Of a stretch of DNA of 64,000 nucleotides, positions 41,745-49,940 are shown in pieces. Position 1 is the first letter of the stretch; each line of letters begins with the position of its first letter. A program made the position numbers and the translations under genes. The notes under the pieces are model-generated. The model ran no database searches. It was not told where the DNA came from and saw nothing but the letters and a program-made list of their open reading frames with translations. This stretch comes from a virus, in IMG/VR virus record IMGVR_UViG_3300027770_002599, positions 43,802 through 107,801 of that record. One strand, given 5' to 3'.

Positions 41745-42500
41745 TTAATTAATATACTTCCATTTTTTACTACAATGGTCTTTCATATAAGAAAAATCAT
41801 TTGCTCTATTTTGTGGTGTTGGTTTTGCGTAAATGTAAACATTTTCCAAATTAAGTTTTTCTAAAATGTAGTATACAGATGTTTCTACGGTGTGAATTTC
41901 TTTGGCGTTTTCAAATACTTTAATCCAATCAAATAAATTTACATCATCATAAAATTCCATGTAAATATTTTGATAATCATTACTTGGAATTAAATCATCT
42001 CTGGTTCCATAATTAGGATATGTTCCAGAATTTTTATTAATAAGATTATATGGTTTTGTTATATCCAAACCAATTCTTTGAATTAAATTATTTTCTCTTT
42101 CTTCATTTCGGTTGAAATTCAAATAATTTTTCCAATCTAAGTAATCAACATTGCAAAAATCGTACTTCATGTGTCCATGTGCTAAGTTGTTATTATGACA
42201 CTTACATACTTTTTGAACATAGTCAGATGTTTGGAGTGGGACAAACAAATATTCATCAGTCTGCACCATGTATAAACTGTCTGAATTATAAATTTCTTTA
42301 TAAGGAAATTCTTGATTTTCATCAACAAACTCAACACCATCTGCAATCATATAATTTTTCAAATAAGAATATGTTGAAGTGACTGGCCAGATAACTTTTT
42401 TATATTCGGTTTCTGTTCTGACAGATTGTGCTATTTTTTGGCAGAAAAATATATCTCCAATTCCTGCAGGTTGTTTAATTATACAAACTTTATGATTCAT
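41745..42500 (-). CDS. Glycan-cluster protein, possible GT-B transferase (251 aa)
   Basis: The start IIKQPAGIGDIFFCQKIA recalls GT9-like enzymes; later parts (KEIHTVETSVYYILEKL) resemble the segment that holds the donor in such folds. It overlaps the FkbM methyltransferase by 11 bases. No firm family. Probably a glycosyltransferase; low certainty. Confidence 0.5.
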   Translation of the reverse strand: MNHKVCIIKQPAGIGDIFFCQKIAQSVRTETEYKKVIWPVTSTYSYLKNYMIADGVEFVDENQEFPYKEIYNSDSLYMVQTDEYLFVPLQTSDYVQKVCKCHNNNLAHGHMKYDFCNVDYLDWKNYLNFNRNEERENNLIQRIGLDITKPYNLINKNSGTYPNYGTRDDLIPSNDYQNIYMEFYDDVNLFDWIKVFENAKEIHTVETSVYYILEKLNLENVYIYAKPTPQNRANDFSYMKDHCSKKWKYIN

Positions 42501-43125
42501 CTAATTTAACCTTCCAATAACTATCCCATTCTCTTTCATCAGATGGAATATCTTTTTCTTTAACTATTGTTCCATTTAATCTACCCAAAGAAGCATGAAT
42601 AAATTCATAATTTTCAGATAAAATTTGTTTGAATTCATCAAATTGATTATCTAATCCATCATACAGTTCAAAACCATTTCCATGAGTTTCTAAAAAAAGT
42701 TCTCCAATTTTTTTAGAATCAATAAAATCTTTAACAGTTTTTAATACATTTAAATCACTACCTTGAATATCTGATAGATAATAATCAATATATTCTACAT
42801 TATTATCTTTTAAATATTTTCCCAGGTTGATTGTTTTTACTGTTATTTTTTTAAGCATTTCTGGGCATCCCAATTCCTTTTCACGTAAAGAAACATCTGC
42901 CAAACTACTTGAAACTCTATTGGGAGTGACATAAAAATCTTGTTCTCCATCAGATTCGGAACAAGCAGCATTAACTAAAGTAACCCATTCAAATTGTTTA
43001 AATCTTTTATTTAATTCGATAAACATTTCTGGGTCTGCTTCAAATGCATATACAGAATCATACTTATCAAACATTCCCCACAGAGAATTTCCAACATTAG
43101 TGCCAACGTAAACTAAAGTACTCAT
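42490..43125 (-). CDS. FkbM-family methyltransferase
   Basis: 211 residues. VYVGTNVGNSL (SAM loop), VYAFEADPEMFIELN, VNAACSES and DYYLSDIQGSDLNVLK match FkbM. It usually O-methylates sugars in LPS or polyketide glycans. Part of the same co-transcribed run. Confidence 0.85.
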   Translation of the reverse strand: MSTLVYVGTNVGNSLWGMFDKYDSVYAFEADPEMFIELNKRFKQFEWVTLVNAACSESDGEQDFYVTPNRVSSSLADVSLREKELGCPEMLKKITVKTINLGKYLKDNNVEYIDYYLSDIQGSDLNVLKTVKDFIDSKKIGELFLETHGNGFELYDGLDNQFDEFKQILSENYEFIHASLGRLNGTIVKEKDIPSDEREWDSYWKVKLDES

Positions 43126-43129
43126 AAAA

Positions 43130-43717
43130 TTATCCTTTTTTAGTAATTAAAATTGACATACAATCATATCCAATATATGTTTTATATTTAACTTCATAAT
43201 TTTTAAAGCATGAAACAATATTTTCTATAGAGATATCATCCCAACCAATCCAACCTCCACCAAATAAACGATAATCATCAATTACTATGATTCCAGAATC
43301 TGGTTGATAAAAATTATCAATAGAAGCACATTCTTTAAATAAGGGACACGATTCGATGCCAAGAGCAGTATCTCCACCAGACCAATGACCATCAAGCCAA
43401 AAAACTGATTTATCTTTAGATTCAATACATTTTTGTAGAATCAAAGGCAAAATATCTATAGTATCTCCAAAGTGATTGATAATTTTTTTATAGTTTTTTT
43501 CTTCAATAATTTTATCAAATCGTTCGTAATATTTTTGATCCAATTCAATTGTATGAAGAGTTTCAAATTCATTATATAATTTTTCTGGAGTTTCACCAGA
43601 ATTAGTACCAGACTCCACAAACATCGTATATTCAGTTTTATCTTCACCAAAATCAGAAATTATTTGCTGCAACATTTCTGGATATAATCCACCCTCGGTC
43701 CTTTTTTCAGTTGTCAT
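43130..43717 (-). CDS. Class I methyltransferase-like protein
   Basis: 195 residues. FVESGTNSGETPEKL, HTIELDQKYYERF and NHFGDTIDILP follow the SAM-fold order, then VFWLDGHWSGGDTALGIESCPL with an acidic IIVIDDYRLF, as in macrocin/TylF-like sugar O-methyltransferases. The target is unknown. Confidence 0.7.
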   Translation of the reverse strand: MTTEKRTEGGLYPEMLQQIISDFGEDKTEYTMFVESGTNSGETPEKLYNEFETLHTIELDQKYYERFDKIIEEKNYKKIINHFGDTIDILPLILQKCIESKDKSVFWLDGHWSGGDTALGIESCPLFKECASIDNFYQPDSGIIVIDDYRLFGGGWIGWDDISIENIVSCFKNYEVKYKTYIGYDCMSILITKKG

Positions 43718-44513
43718 TGAAATAATTTCTCCAAATAAAATCTTCTAAAATTTCCATTTTTTTAACCCTTTCCAAGTTATCTTTGATAGCATCCATCTTA
43801 CTATAATACAATTCATCAGAAACGTCAAACTCTTCACTTAGGTCAATAATACCATCTTTATTAAAATAATCTCCAATATTAGGAGCACCAAGATAGACAG
43901 GAATAGTTCCTGTAGCAAAACAATCCAAAAGTTTTTCTGTAAAATATGTTTCATATTCGGCATTCTCAATCGCAATAGAAAACATATAATCACAAAGACC
44001 TTCTTCTTTAGTTGAAATTTCATTGAAACCACGTCCAAAGAAATCAACTTGATCTTTAAGTCTCTCAACCCATTCAAGACGCTTACGATGGCCCTCACAC
44101 ATATTTTTGTTGGATGCAATCATAGAAATGATTTTTGTCTTATCATATACTTTCAGATCTTTAATCCAAGTTCCTTGTGCAGGAACCCATTTAAATTTAT
44201 CTGGATCAATCTCAATGAGTTCTTGATTGTGAGTAAAAATGATATCAAATGTATTCATTACTAAATTTGAATTCAACTTAACCCAATCAGTAATTTGAGG
44301 AAGAATTGCAGCAGATTCAAGAATCCAAGCATATTTGGGTCCAGATCGTGAATCATCAAATGATAGTCCAATAGCAGAATCAATGTAAAAAGTTCCATCA
44401 CCACCATCATCAACCCATTCAGTAAATTTAGAACTTTTTCCTGCTACTGAACATTTAGGAGCATCAATATAATTGAAAGTATTTCCAACAAGATTAAATT
44501 TATGCTTTTGCAT
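43707..44513 (-). CDS. GT10 alpha-1,3/4-fucosyltransferase-like enzyme
   Basis: 268 residues. The C-terminal FSIAIENAEYETYFTEKLLDC then FATGTIPVYLGAPNIGDYF is the GT10 signature. The donor is GDP-L-fucose or GDP-L-galactose. The next gene upstream makes GDP-L-galactose, so the pair may form a make-and-transfer unit. Confidence 0.87.
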   Translation of the reverse strand: MQKHKFNLVGNTFNYIDAPKCSVAGKSSKFTEWVDDGGDGTFYIDSAIGLSFDDSRSGPKYAWILESAAILPQITDWVKLNSNLVMNTFDIIFTHNQELIEIDPDKFKWVPAQGTWIKDLKVYDKTKIISMIASNKNMCEGHRKRLEWVERLKDQVDFFGRGFNEISTKEEGLCDYMFSIAIENAEYETYFTEKLLDCFATGTIPVYLGAPNIGDYFNKDGIIDLSEEFDVSDELYYSKMDAIKDNLERVKKMEILEDFIWRNYFNDN

Positions 44514-45552
44514 TTATTTGCTCCACAATCCAATCATAAGTTTTTGAAATTCCTTCCTCTAAACTTTGAGAATAATCCCAACCAAGTTCTCTACGAACTA
44601 CGTCATTATTAGAATTGCGACCACGAACACCAAGAGGTGCATCCAACTTGTGCATTTTTTGCACATCTTTACCTGCAACTTTTGCAGCAGTTTCCACAAG
44701 TTGATTGATAGTTACCATTTCTTCTGAACCAATATTGACTGGTCCAATGAAATCAGATTCCATCATACGACGAGTTGCTTCAATACATTCATCAATATAA
44801 AGGAATGAGCGAGTCTGTTTACCGTCTCCCCATACTTCAATACTTCCACCTTCTTCAGGAAGGTATGCTACTTTACGACAGATTGCTGCTGGTGCTTTCT
44901 CACGTCCACCTTCCCATGTTCCTTCGGGTCCAAAGATATTATGATAACGAGATACCCTAACAGGTATGCCATGATTCCTATGATAGGCAAAGTAAAGTCT
45001 TTCTGAAAAAAGTTTTTCCCAACCATATTCAGAGTCTGGTGCAGCAGGATAAGCAGATTCTTCACGGCAGTCGGGATTATCAGGATCAAGTTGATTATGC
45101 TCTGGATACATACATGCAGAACCAGAATAGAAGATCTTGGTCTTATTGACACCAATCCGTTCATTCATTTTATGTTGCATCTCAAGAACATTGAGATTAA
45201 TTGTAACTGAATTATGCATAATGCCTGCATCATTTTCTCCAGTGAAAACAAATCCAGCTCCACCCATATCAGCAGCAAACTGATAGATCTCATCAAATGA
45301 TTGAATATAACGATAAGGAACCGAATGATAGAAGTTGCCCCTATCGCCCTTATATTCAAGAACACGACGAACAAAATCTACATCACGAAGATCTCCCTGA
45401 ACAAATTCATTTGCTTCAGTAAGAGAATACTCAGGCCTCTTGAGATCTACGCCTCGGACCCAGTATCCTTCGGAACGTAGTCTTTTAACCATATGACTTC
45501 CAATAAATCCACCAGCACCAAGAACAAGTGCCTTTTTAGTACAATTTGCCAT
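44500..45552 (-). CDS. GDP-mannose 3,5-epimerase-like enzyme
   Basis: 350 residues from the ATG GCA at 45552. Motifs: LGAGGFIGSHMVKRLRSEG; FAADMGGAGFV; SGSACMYPEH (Cys); YGWEKLFSERL (Y-x3-K); YHNIFGPEGTWEGGREKAPAA (catalytic Lys). These match plant GDP-mannose 3,5-epimerase closely, including both catalytic Cys and Lys. It turns GDP-D-mannose into GDP-L-galactose. Confidence 0.88.
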   Translation of the reverse strand: MANCTKKALVLGAGGFIGSHMVKRLRSEGYWVRGVDLKRPEYSLTEANEFVQGDLRDVDFVRRVLEYKGDRGNFYHSVPYRYIQSFDEIYQFAADMGGAGFVFTGENDAGIMHNSVTINLNVLEMQHKMNERIGVNKTKIFYSGSACMYPEHNQLDPDNPDCREESAYPAAPDSEYGWEKLFSERLYFAYHRNHGIPVRVSRYHNIFGPEGTWEGGREKAPAAICRKVAYLPEEGGSIEVWGDGKQTRSFLYIDECIEATRRMMESDFIGPVNIGSEEMVTINQLVETAAKVAGKDVQKMHKLDAPLGVRGRNSNNDVVRRELGWDYSQSLEEGISKTYDWIVEQINAKA

Positions 45553-45568
45553 TATCAAATAAATAAGT

Positions 45569-46867
45569 TTAAAGAATTGTCTGGATGTATTTTACCACAA
45601 CATCTTCTATGTAGTCAATCATTTCTTCAGTAATTACCGGGGAACATCCTACAAAAAATACATTATCAAGAACTTTCATCGCATTTGGGTAGTTAAATGC
45701 AGATTCAAGATGACGATATGCTGGGTGAATAAGAAGATTTCCAGCAAAGTAATTACGAGTTTGAATTTTATTATCTTCTAAGAATTTAACAAGTTCAGTT
45801 TTATCCCCATTACAAATAATGGGAACACCAAACCAACTTGTCTCTGCATCGGGAAGTTCACCAACAACACGAACTCCAGGAATTGTTTCAAAAATTTTAT
45901 GAAGTCTTATTTTGTTGGATCTACGTTTTTGATGAACCTCATCAAATTTTTTAAGTTGAATAGATCCAATAGATCCAAGCATATCAATTGGTTTTAGATT
46001 ATATCCAATTTGACCAAAAACATACTTATGGTCAACTACTTTATCATATCCTATCAACCAATTATCAAATCTTTTACCACAGGTTCCACAACTTAACAAA
46101 TTCTGTGATCCTACACAGTAACAATCTCTACCCCACCAAGCAAAACTACGAGCAAGATCTACAACCTCTTTAATATTTGAAGATACCATACCACCTTCAA
46201 TTGTAGTAATATGGTGGGCAGGATAGAAAGAGCAAGAAGAAGCAACTGCATGATCTGTAAGATACTTACCTTTCCACTTACTACCTAAACTATCACAATT
46301 ATCTGCAATTAGGTGAATATTATATTCATTACATATGCTAATAATTTCATCATAGTTGTATGCATTTGCAAGAACTGGGGAAGAAAATAATGCTTTTGTG
46401 TTTGGTGTAATTTTTTTACGAATCTGTTCAATGTCCCAATTTAGATCGGAGTAGTCAATATCAACAAAAACTGGTTTTAGATTATTCTGGATAATAGGGT
46501 TAACAGTTGTGGGGAATCCGCAAACAGATACAATTATCTCACCACCATCATTCCAACCAAAATATTTCTTAAGTGCTGCAATCATAACAAGATTTGCAGA
46601 ACTTCCAGAGTTAACCATCACAGAATAATCAAAGTTAAATTTCTTTGAAAACTCCTTCTCAAACTTATTTACATTTTCACCTGAAGAAAGCCACTTACCA
46701 GTTAAAAGGGTTTTTAAAGCTGCTTCAATTTCTTGGTTGTCCCAATATGGGCCAGAATAAAAGATATTGCTTTCTCCCTTTACATAATCATTGTTATAAA
46801 GATACGGAAAGAAGTTATCTTCAGTATCAAATAAATTGTCAATAAATTGTTTTACTTGTTCTTTCAT
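45569..46867 (-). CDS. rfbH: RfbH-type (E1) sugar 3-dehydrase
   Basis: 432 residues from 46867. PLP fold with the Lys-to-His change (SFYPAHHITTIEGG) that marks ColD/RfbH dehydrases. Cysteines in DNC and, 57 residues later, RDCYC, then CGKRF, fit the [2Fe-2S] site of RfbH/E1. It removes the 3-OH of a 4-keto-6-deoxy sugar, a step to abequose/ascarylose-type sugars. No CDP-glucose synthesis genes are visible in this window. Confidence 0.86.
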   Translation of the reverse strand: MKEQVKQFIDNLFDTEDNFFPYLYNNDYVKGESNIFYSGPYWDNQEIEAALKTLLTGKWLSSGENVNKFEKEFSKKFNFDYSVMVNSGSSANLVMIAALKKYFGWNDGGEIIVSVCGFPTTVNPIIQNNLKPVFVDIDYSDLNWDIEQIRKKITPNTKALFSSPVLANAYNYDEIISICNEYNIHLIADNCDSLGSKWKGKYLTDHAVASSCSFYPAHHITTIEGGMVSSNIKEVVDLARSFAWWGRDCYCVGSQNLLSCGTCGKRFDNWLIGYDKVVDHKYVFGQIGYNLKPIDMLGSIGSIQLKKFDEVHQKRRSNKIRLHKIFETIPGVRVVGELPDAETSWFGVPIICNGDKTELVKFLEDNKIQTRNYFAGNLLIHPAYRHLESAFNYPNAMKVLDNVFFVGCSPVITEEMIDYIEDVVVKYIQTIL

Positions 46868-46869
46868 GT

Positions 46870-47598
46870 TTATTCTACAATATAAGAGAAATTTTCTTTT
46901 AGGCAACCCTGCCATGCCATTTGCAAAATTCTTTCAAACCAATGCGATTCTATTGGATTATTATTATAATCAGTATAGTGCATCATTTTTTTATAAAAAT
47001 TTTTGCTGTATTTTAAAATACAATTTTTAGGAACTGCATAATTTGCACCAGGAGCAAAACTTAAAAATTTAGGAGTATTATCCATAACAAAAAGATCTTT
47101 AATAAATTCTTTAAGATTAGAAATTCTGGGATAGACTTTCATATTCCTGATTTCTTCAAATTTTTTGCTTTCAATTTTTTCTTCCCATTCCATTGGTTGT
47201 GCAAACCAATTGTCATTGACAAATTGGGGAAAATAAGAATCGCATAATGTTCCACCATCAATAGGAACAAACCAATTAGATTCTAAAGCATAAATGAATC
47301 TTTCTTCGGTTGTATATTTTTTTTGAAGAAGATTGCCTTTAATATGTATCATCATATCTGGTAGATTATCATAATGATCAAAAATATATCTACCAATATC
47401 ATAAGGATTTGATCCTACATTTGGAGATTTTATTACTTTTCCAAGATGATCTATTTTTGATTTTTGAGGAAAATCATCAGCAGTTCTATCATAGATGATA
47501 GTGTTTTCTGGGGAAAAACCATATTCGTAAGTTAGTCTCAACCATTCCAAATCATGATTTGCATGATTACTCACCACTAAAGTTTTAGATAGGCTCAT
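46870..47598 (-). CDS. DUF3431-like glycan-cluster protein
   Basis: 242 residues from the ATG at 47598. SPNVGSNPYDIGRYIFDHYDNLPDMMIHIKG resembles DUF3431, a GT-A-like family of unknown role. ANYAVPKNCILKYSKNFYKKM follows as in that family. It may be a glycosyltransferase. Confidence 0.6.
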   Translation of the reverse strand: MSLSKTLVVSNHANHDLEWLRLTYEYGFSPENTIIYDRTADDFPQKSKIDHLGKVIKSPNVGSNPYDIGRYIFDHYDNLPDMMIHIKGNLLQKKYTTEERFIYALESNWFVPIDGGTLCDSYFPQFVNDNWFAQPMEWEEKIESKKFEEIRNMKVYPRISNLKEFIKDLFVMDNTPKFLSFAPGANYAVPKNCILKYSKNFYKKMMHYTDYNNNPIESHWFERILQMAWQGCLKENFSYIVE

Positions 47599-47626
47599 CA
47601 ACAAATAATTATTTTTTTCATTTTTA

Positions 47627-48451
47627 TTATATCATATCACAAAGAATTTGTAAACCATTATGAAAATTGGTATCACAAGAAAATCCAAGTGATTTCAATT
47701 TATCATTATTCAATGTCATATTTTTGACTTGTATGAATTCTTGATCTGGCGGTATGAGTACATCTATAATTTCACTTGAACTATTAACAATTGATTTTGC
47801 ATTTTCTATAATTTTTCTAAAAGATAAAGATTCTCCAGAAGATATATTATAAACTTCATTAATATTTCCAGAGTCTATAATCAATTTTATAGATTTACAT
47901 ATGTCTTCTACAAACATATAGTCTTTCAAAAAATTTCCACCATCATAAAGTTTGATTTGTTTATCTTCCTTTAAGAGTCTTACCATATAAGCAAGAACAT
48001 TCTTTCCTGGGGAAATTGTTTTATCCAAACCATAAACATTACCAATTCTAAAAATTCTATATTTAATTTTAAAAGTTTCACAAAAAGAAATTAAAAGTTG
48101 CTCTGCACACCTTTTAGTAATTGAATAGAATCCAGTTGGATTGCAACAATCAGTTTCCTTTGCATCTATTATATCATTTCCATAAACAAAACCAGAACTT
48201 ATAAAATTTATTGTTACATCTCTATTTTTACAATTAGAAAGAAAGTCAACAAATAATTTTAAATTAGTATCAATATCCACATGAACATCTTTAAAAACAT
48301 TTTGATTTGTTGTGGTACTTATAAAATAAAGAACTTCATTCGTATGAAAGTTTTTACTATCTCTTGGAATAAGAGTAACATTTTCTTTGTACATTCTTGA
48401 AAATGTTCCACCAATAAATCCAGTACCACCAAAGACAGATATTTTATTCAT
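47627..48451 (-). CDS. NAD-dependent nucleotide-sugar epimerase/reductase
   Basis: 274 residues from the ATG at 48451 (48460 also possible). KISVFGGTGFIGGTF is the NAD(P) loop; ISSGFVYG and GFYSITKRCAEQL give S-x-Y-x3-K; FRIGNVYGL and EVYNISSGES follow. It is the first gene of the cluster and resembles the 4-keto-reductases/epimerases (RfbJ, WcaG type) that usually accompany RfbH. Exact substrate is unknown. Confidence 0.8.
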   Translation of the reverse strand: MNKISVFGGTGFIGGTFSRMYKENVTLIPRDSKNFHTNEVLYFISTTTNQNVFKDVHVDIDTNLKLFVDFLSNCKNRDVTINFISSGFVYGNDIIDAKETDCCNPTGFYSITKRCAEQLLISFCETFKIKYRIFRIGNVYGLDKTISPGKNVLAYMVRLLKEDKQIKLYDGGNFLKDYMFVEDICKSIKLIIDSGNINEVYNISSGESLSFRKIIENAKSIVNSSSEIIDVLIPPDQEFIQVKNMTLNNDKLKSLGFSCDTNFHNGLQILCDMI

Positions 48452-48527
48452 ATTTTTCATATTCAACAAAAAATTTTTTTACTTTATCCTTTAATTTAGT
48501 TTCAATTACATTCGTATCATTGATTTT

Positions 48528-48556
48528 ATTATAGCAAAAAAGGAGAGTTTATGCAA
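48528..48556 (-). promoter_or_regulatory. Promoter of the glycan cluster, -35 region in a terminator hairpin
   Basis: TATAAT (48528-48533), 17-bp spacer, TTGCAT (48551-48556; only TTG matches). The geometry is that of the two perfect cases at 24.2 and 31.8 kb. Weak -35, perfect -10. Confidence 0.6.
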
Positions 48557-48563
48557 CTCTCCC
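48534..48563 (-). terminator. Attenuator-like terminator before the glycan cluster
   Basis: Stem GGAGAGTT/AACTCTCC, five-base loop, then six T on the minus strand. The 5' arm can pair instead with 48618-48624. Confidence 0.8.
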
Positions 48564-48650
48564 ATTAGGTCTTTCAGGCTCGCCACTTGCTCTTTGACTA
48601 GAAGCAAGAAACTAGGCGGGAGAGAGTCCCATCCGCACCAACAATTCTTT
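48564..48650 (-). ncRNA. Structured leader RNA candidate upstream of the glycan cluster
   Basis: No good ORF here. A stem of CGCC/GGCG plus CTTGCT/AGCAAG (48581-48618) closes an 11-base loop, with GGGA/TCCC nearby. CTCTCCC at 48618-48624 can pair with GGGAGAG of the terminator (48557-48563). Context (epimerase and exopolysaccharide genes in a cyanophage) recalls the wcaG RNA motif. Unverified. Confidence 0.45.
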
Positions 48651-48665
48651 AAGGAAATTGTAAAC

Positions 48666-48866
48666 CTATTTACAACTCACAAAAGAATTAATTTTCTCCG
48701 CAAGTTTTTCAATATTCTCATAAGAAGGATATTGAGGATACTCCGTAGTATCATCCGGATTTAGATCTTTCAATCTATCCACTGTAGCAAAACTAGTATG
48801 AAATTCTTGATCAGCAAGAGTTTGTGCTTGCCTAAAGATTTCAAAACGAAGTTCGTAAGGTGTCAT
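48666..48866 (-). CDS. Small conserved-looking protein (66 aa)
   Basis: AAAGGAG precedes the ATG, a strong ribosome site. PYELRFEIFRQAQTLADQEF and YPSYENIEKLAEKINSFVS look like a compact helical protein. Unknown function; I recall similar short proteins in cyanophages. Confidence 0.72.
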   Translation of the reverse strand: MTPYELRFEIFRQAQTLADQEFHTSFATVDRLKDLNPDDTTEYPQYPSYENIEKLAEKINSFVSCK

Positions 48867-48923
48867 TTGTTTTCTCCTTTAATGTGTGTGTTTGTGTGTA
48901 ACCATAGGGTCATAATTGACTCC

Positions 48924-48995
48924 ACCAGTACTTTTAAAGTCTCTCCGTGACTTGCAGGGGTCCCCGACCAGTACTTTTTAAGTCTCTCCGTGACT
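48924..48995. repeat. Paired 29-bp direct repeats around a palindrome
   Basis: Two copies (48924-48952, 48967-48995) match at 28 of 29 positions, spaced 43 bp apart. Each holds the near-palindrome ACTTTTAAAGT. Between them is GGGGTCCCC (48957-48965). The 212-bp gap 48867-49078 holds no other convincing gene. Confidence 0.8.
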
Positions 48996-49078
48996 ATTGG
49001 TCCCAATCAAGAATATCATTAGGATCCATATAACAAGGATCATCGCTCAACCATTTCGGATTGCTAAAGGAGCCAGAC

Positions 49079-49225
49079 TTACTTATTATTCCACATTTTT
49101 TCCATTGGGTCAACACCAGTTCTCATTACTTCACAAGCTCTCTTGTAGAACATATTTTTAGTGTTTCCTGATGCCTCCATAGTATCCTTAATCTTTTGCC
49201 AGTTTTCCCGAGTTCTGTCGTCCAT
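49079..49225 (-). CDS. Small protein (48 aa)
   Basis: MDDRTRENWQKIKDTMEASG then FYKRACEVMRTGVDPME, a patterned helical sequence. Its ATG shares a base with the upstream stop (TAATG). Probably real; function unknown. Confidence 0.68.
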   Translation of the reverse strand: MDDRTRENWQKIKDTMEASGNTKNMFYKRACEVMRTGVDPMEKMWNNK

Positions 49226-49476
49226 TAACGTACCTCAAAATCTAACTTACGAATTTTACGATTTGCTCTTGCGTGTTGCCAAGCAAGTTCTTCTTCAGTA
49301 AAATAAGATTTTTTTTCTTGTGGACGCATTGAATTTAGCATCACAACACTCTTCAAATCAACTGCTGTTATTTTTTCACCAACAACAGTAGTCATATTTG
49401 TACATCCACAAGAACGTGTTTGTGTAGGATGACTGGATAATTCTGTATTACAGAGTTTACAACGTACTTCAACCAT
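49225..49476 (-). CDS. Zinc-ribbon-like small protein (83 aa)
   Basis: The N-terminus has CKLCNTELSSHPTQTRSCGC, two Cys pairs (C-x2-C, C-x-C) fit for one zinc. The C-terminal FTEEELAWQHARANRKIRKL is helical and basic. May bind nucleic acid; unproved. Confidence 0.7.
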   Translation of the reverse strand: MVEVRCKLCNTELSSHPTQTRSCGCTNMTTVVGEKITAVDLKSVVMLNSMRPQEKKSYFTEEELAWQHARANRKIRKLDFEVR

Positions 49477-49483
49477 TTTATTT

Positions 49484-49918
49484 CTATTGTAAATGTGATC
49501 TTAATTGCCAAACAAATTTTCCGTGAGATTCCATCAAATCTTGAACCAAATTAGCAGTTGCGTATTGATTTTGTGTTTCAGATTCTTTGGAAATTTCAAC
49601 AAATATCTCACATATCTTTTTATTATCTTCTAAAAGTTCTGAAAGCATTTTATCTGCTGTAGTTGAACTTGATGCTTCTTGAACTTGAGTCACTTCAAGC
49701 ATTCTTGAAAGAGAACTTAAAGGTTTAATATTTAAGTATCTCATATGCTCAGATAATCTGTCAATCTCTTCAAACATAGTTTCATATTGACCACCAAAAA
49801 GTTGATGAAGTTGAGTAAAATTTTCACCAACAACATTCCAATGAAATGCCCAAGTTTTATGAAAGATGACAAAAAGTGAAGATTGAGCATCACTTAAAAG
49901 TTTGAAAAGTTTTTCCAT
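49484..49918 (-). CDS. dps: Dps-like ferritin-family protein
   Basis: 144 residues from the ATG at 49918. FHWNVVGENFTQLHQLF and YETMFEEIDRLSEHMRYL match the Dps ferroxidase pattern (H, H, D, E). Four-helix bundle expected. It may bind iron, detoxify peroxide or protect DNA. A perfect late promoter (49933-49940) lies 15 bp upstream. Confidence 0.85.
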   Translation of the reverse strand: MEKLFKLLSDAQSSLFVIFHKTWAFHWNVVGENFTQLHQLFGGQYETMFEEIDRLSEHMRYLNIKPLSSLSRMLEVTQVQEASSSTTADKMLSELLEDNKKICEIFVEISKESETQNQYATANLVQDLMESHGKFVWQLRSHLQ

Positions 49919-49932
49919 CAAAGTTTTTTATG

Positions 49933-49940
49933 TATTTATA
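49933..49940 (-). promoter_or_regulatory. Late promoter (TATAAATA) before dps
   Basis: Perfect TATAAATA between the Gly tRNA and dps, 15 bp from the ATG. Confidence 0.72.

Noticed and set aside
48564-48640. A tRNA on the plus strand (CATCCGC then ACCA looks like a 3' acceptor end)
   Set aside because: No T-loop, anticodon arm or matching 5' acceptor strand can be drawn.
48924-48995. CRISPR array
   Set aside because: Only two repeats with a 14-bp spacer and no cas genes.
49010-49079. Alternative +1 frame after the 48-residue gene (…NPKWLSDDPCYMDPNDILDW)
   Set aside because: It looks protein-like but lacks a start codon and a plausible shift site.
49100-49131. TTGACC, 17 bp, AATAAT as a promoter for the 66-residue gene
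   Set aside because: It lies wholly in coding sequence of the 48-residue gene and both boxes are imperfect; not enough support.
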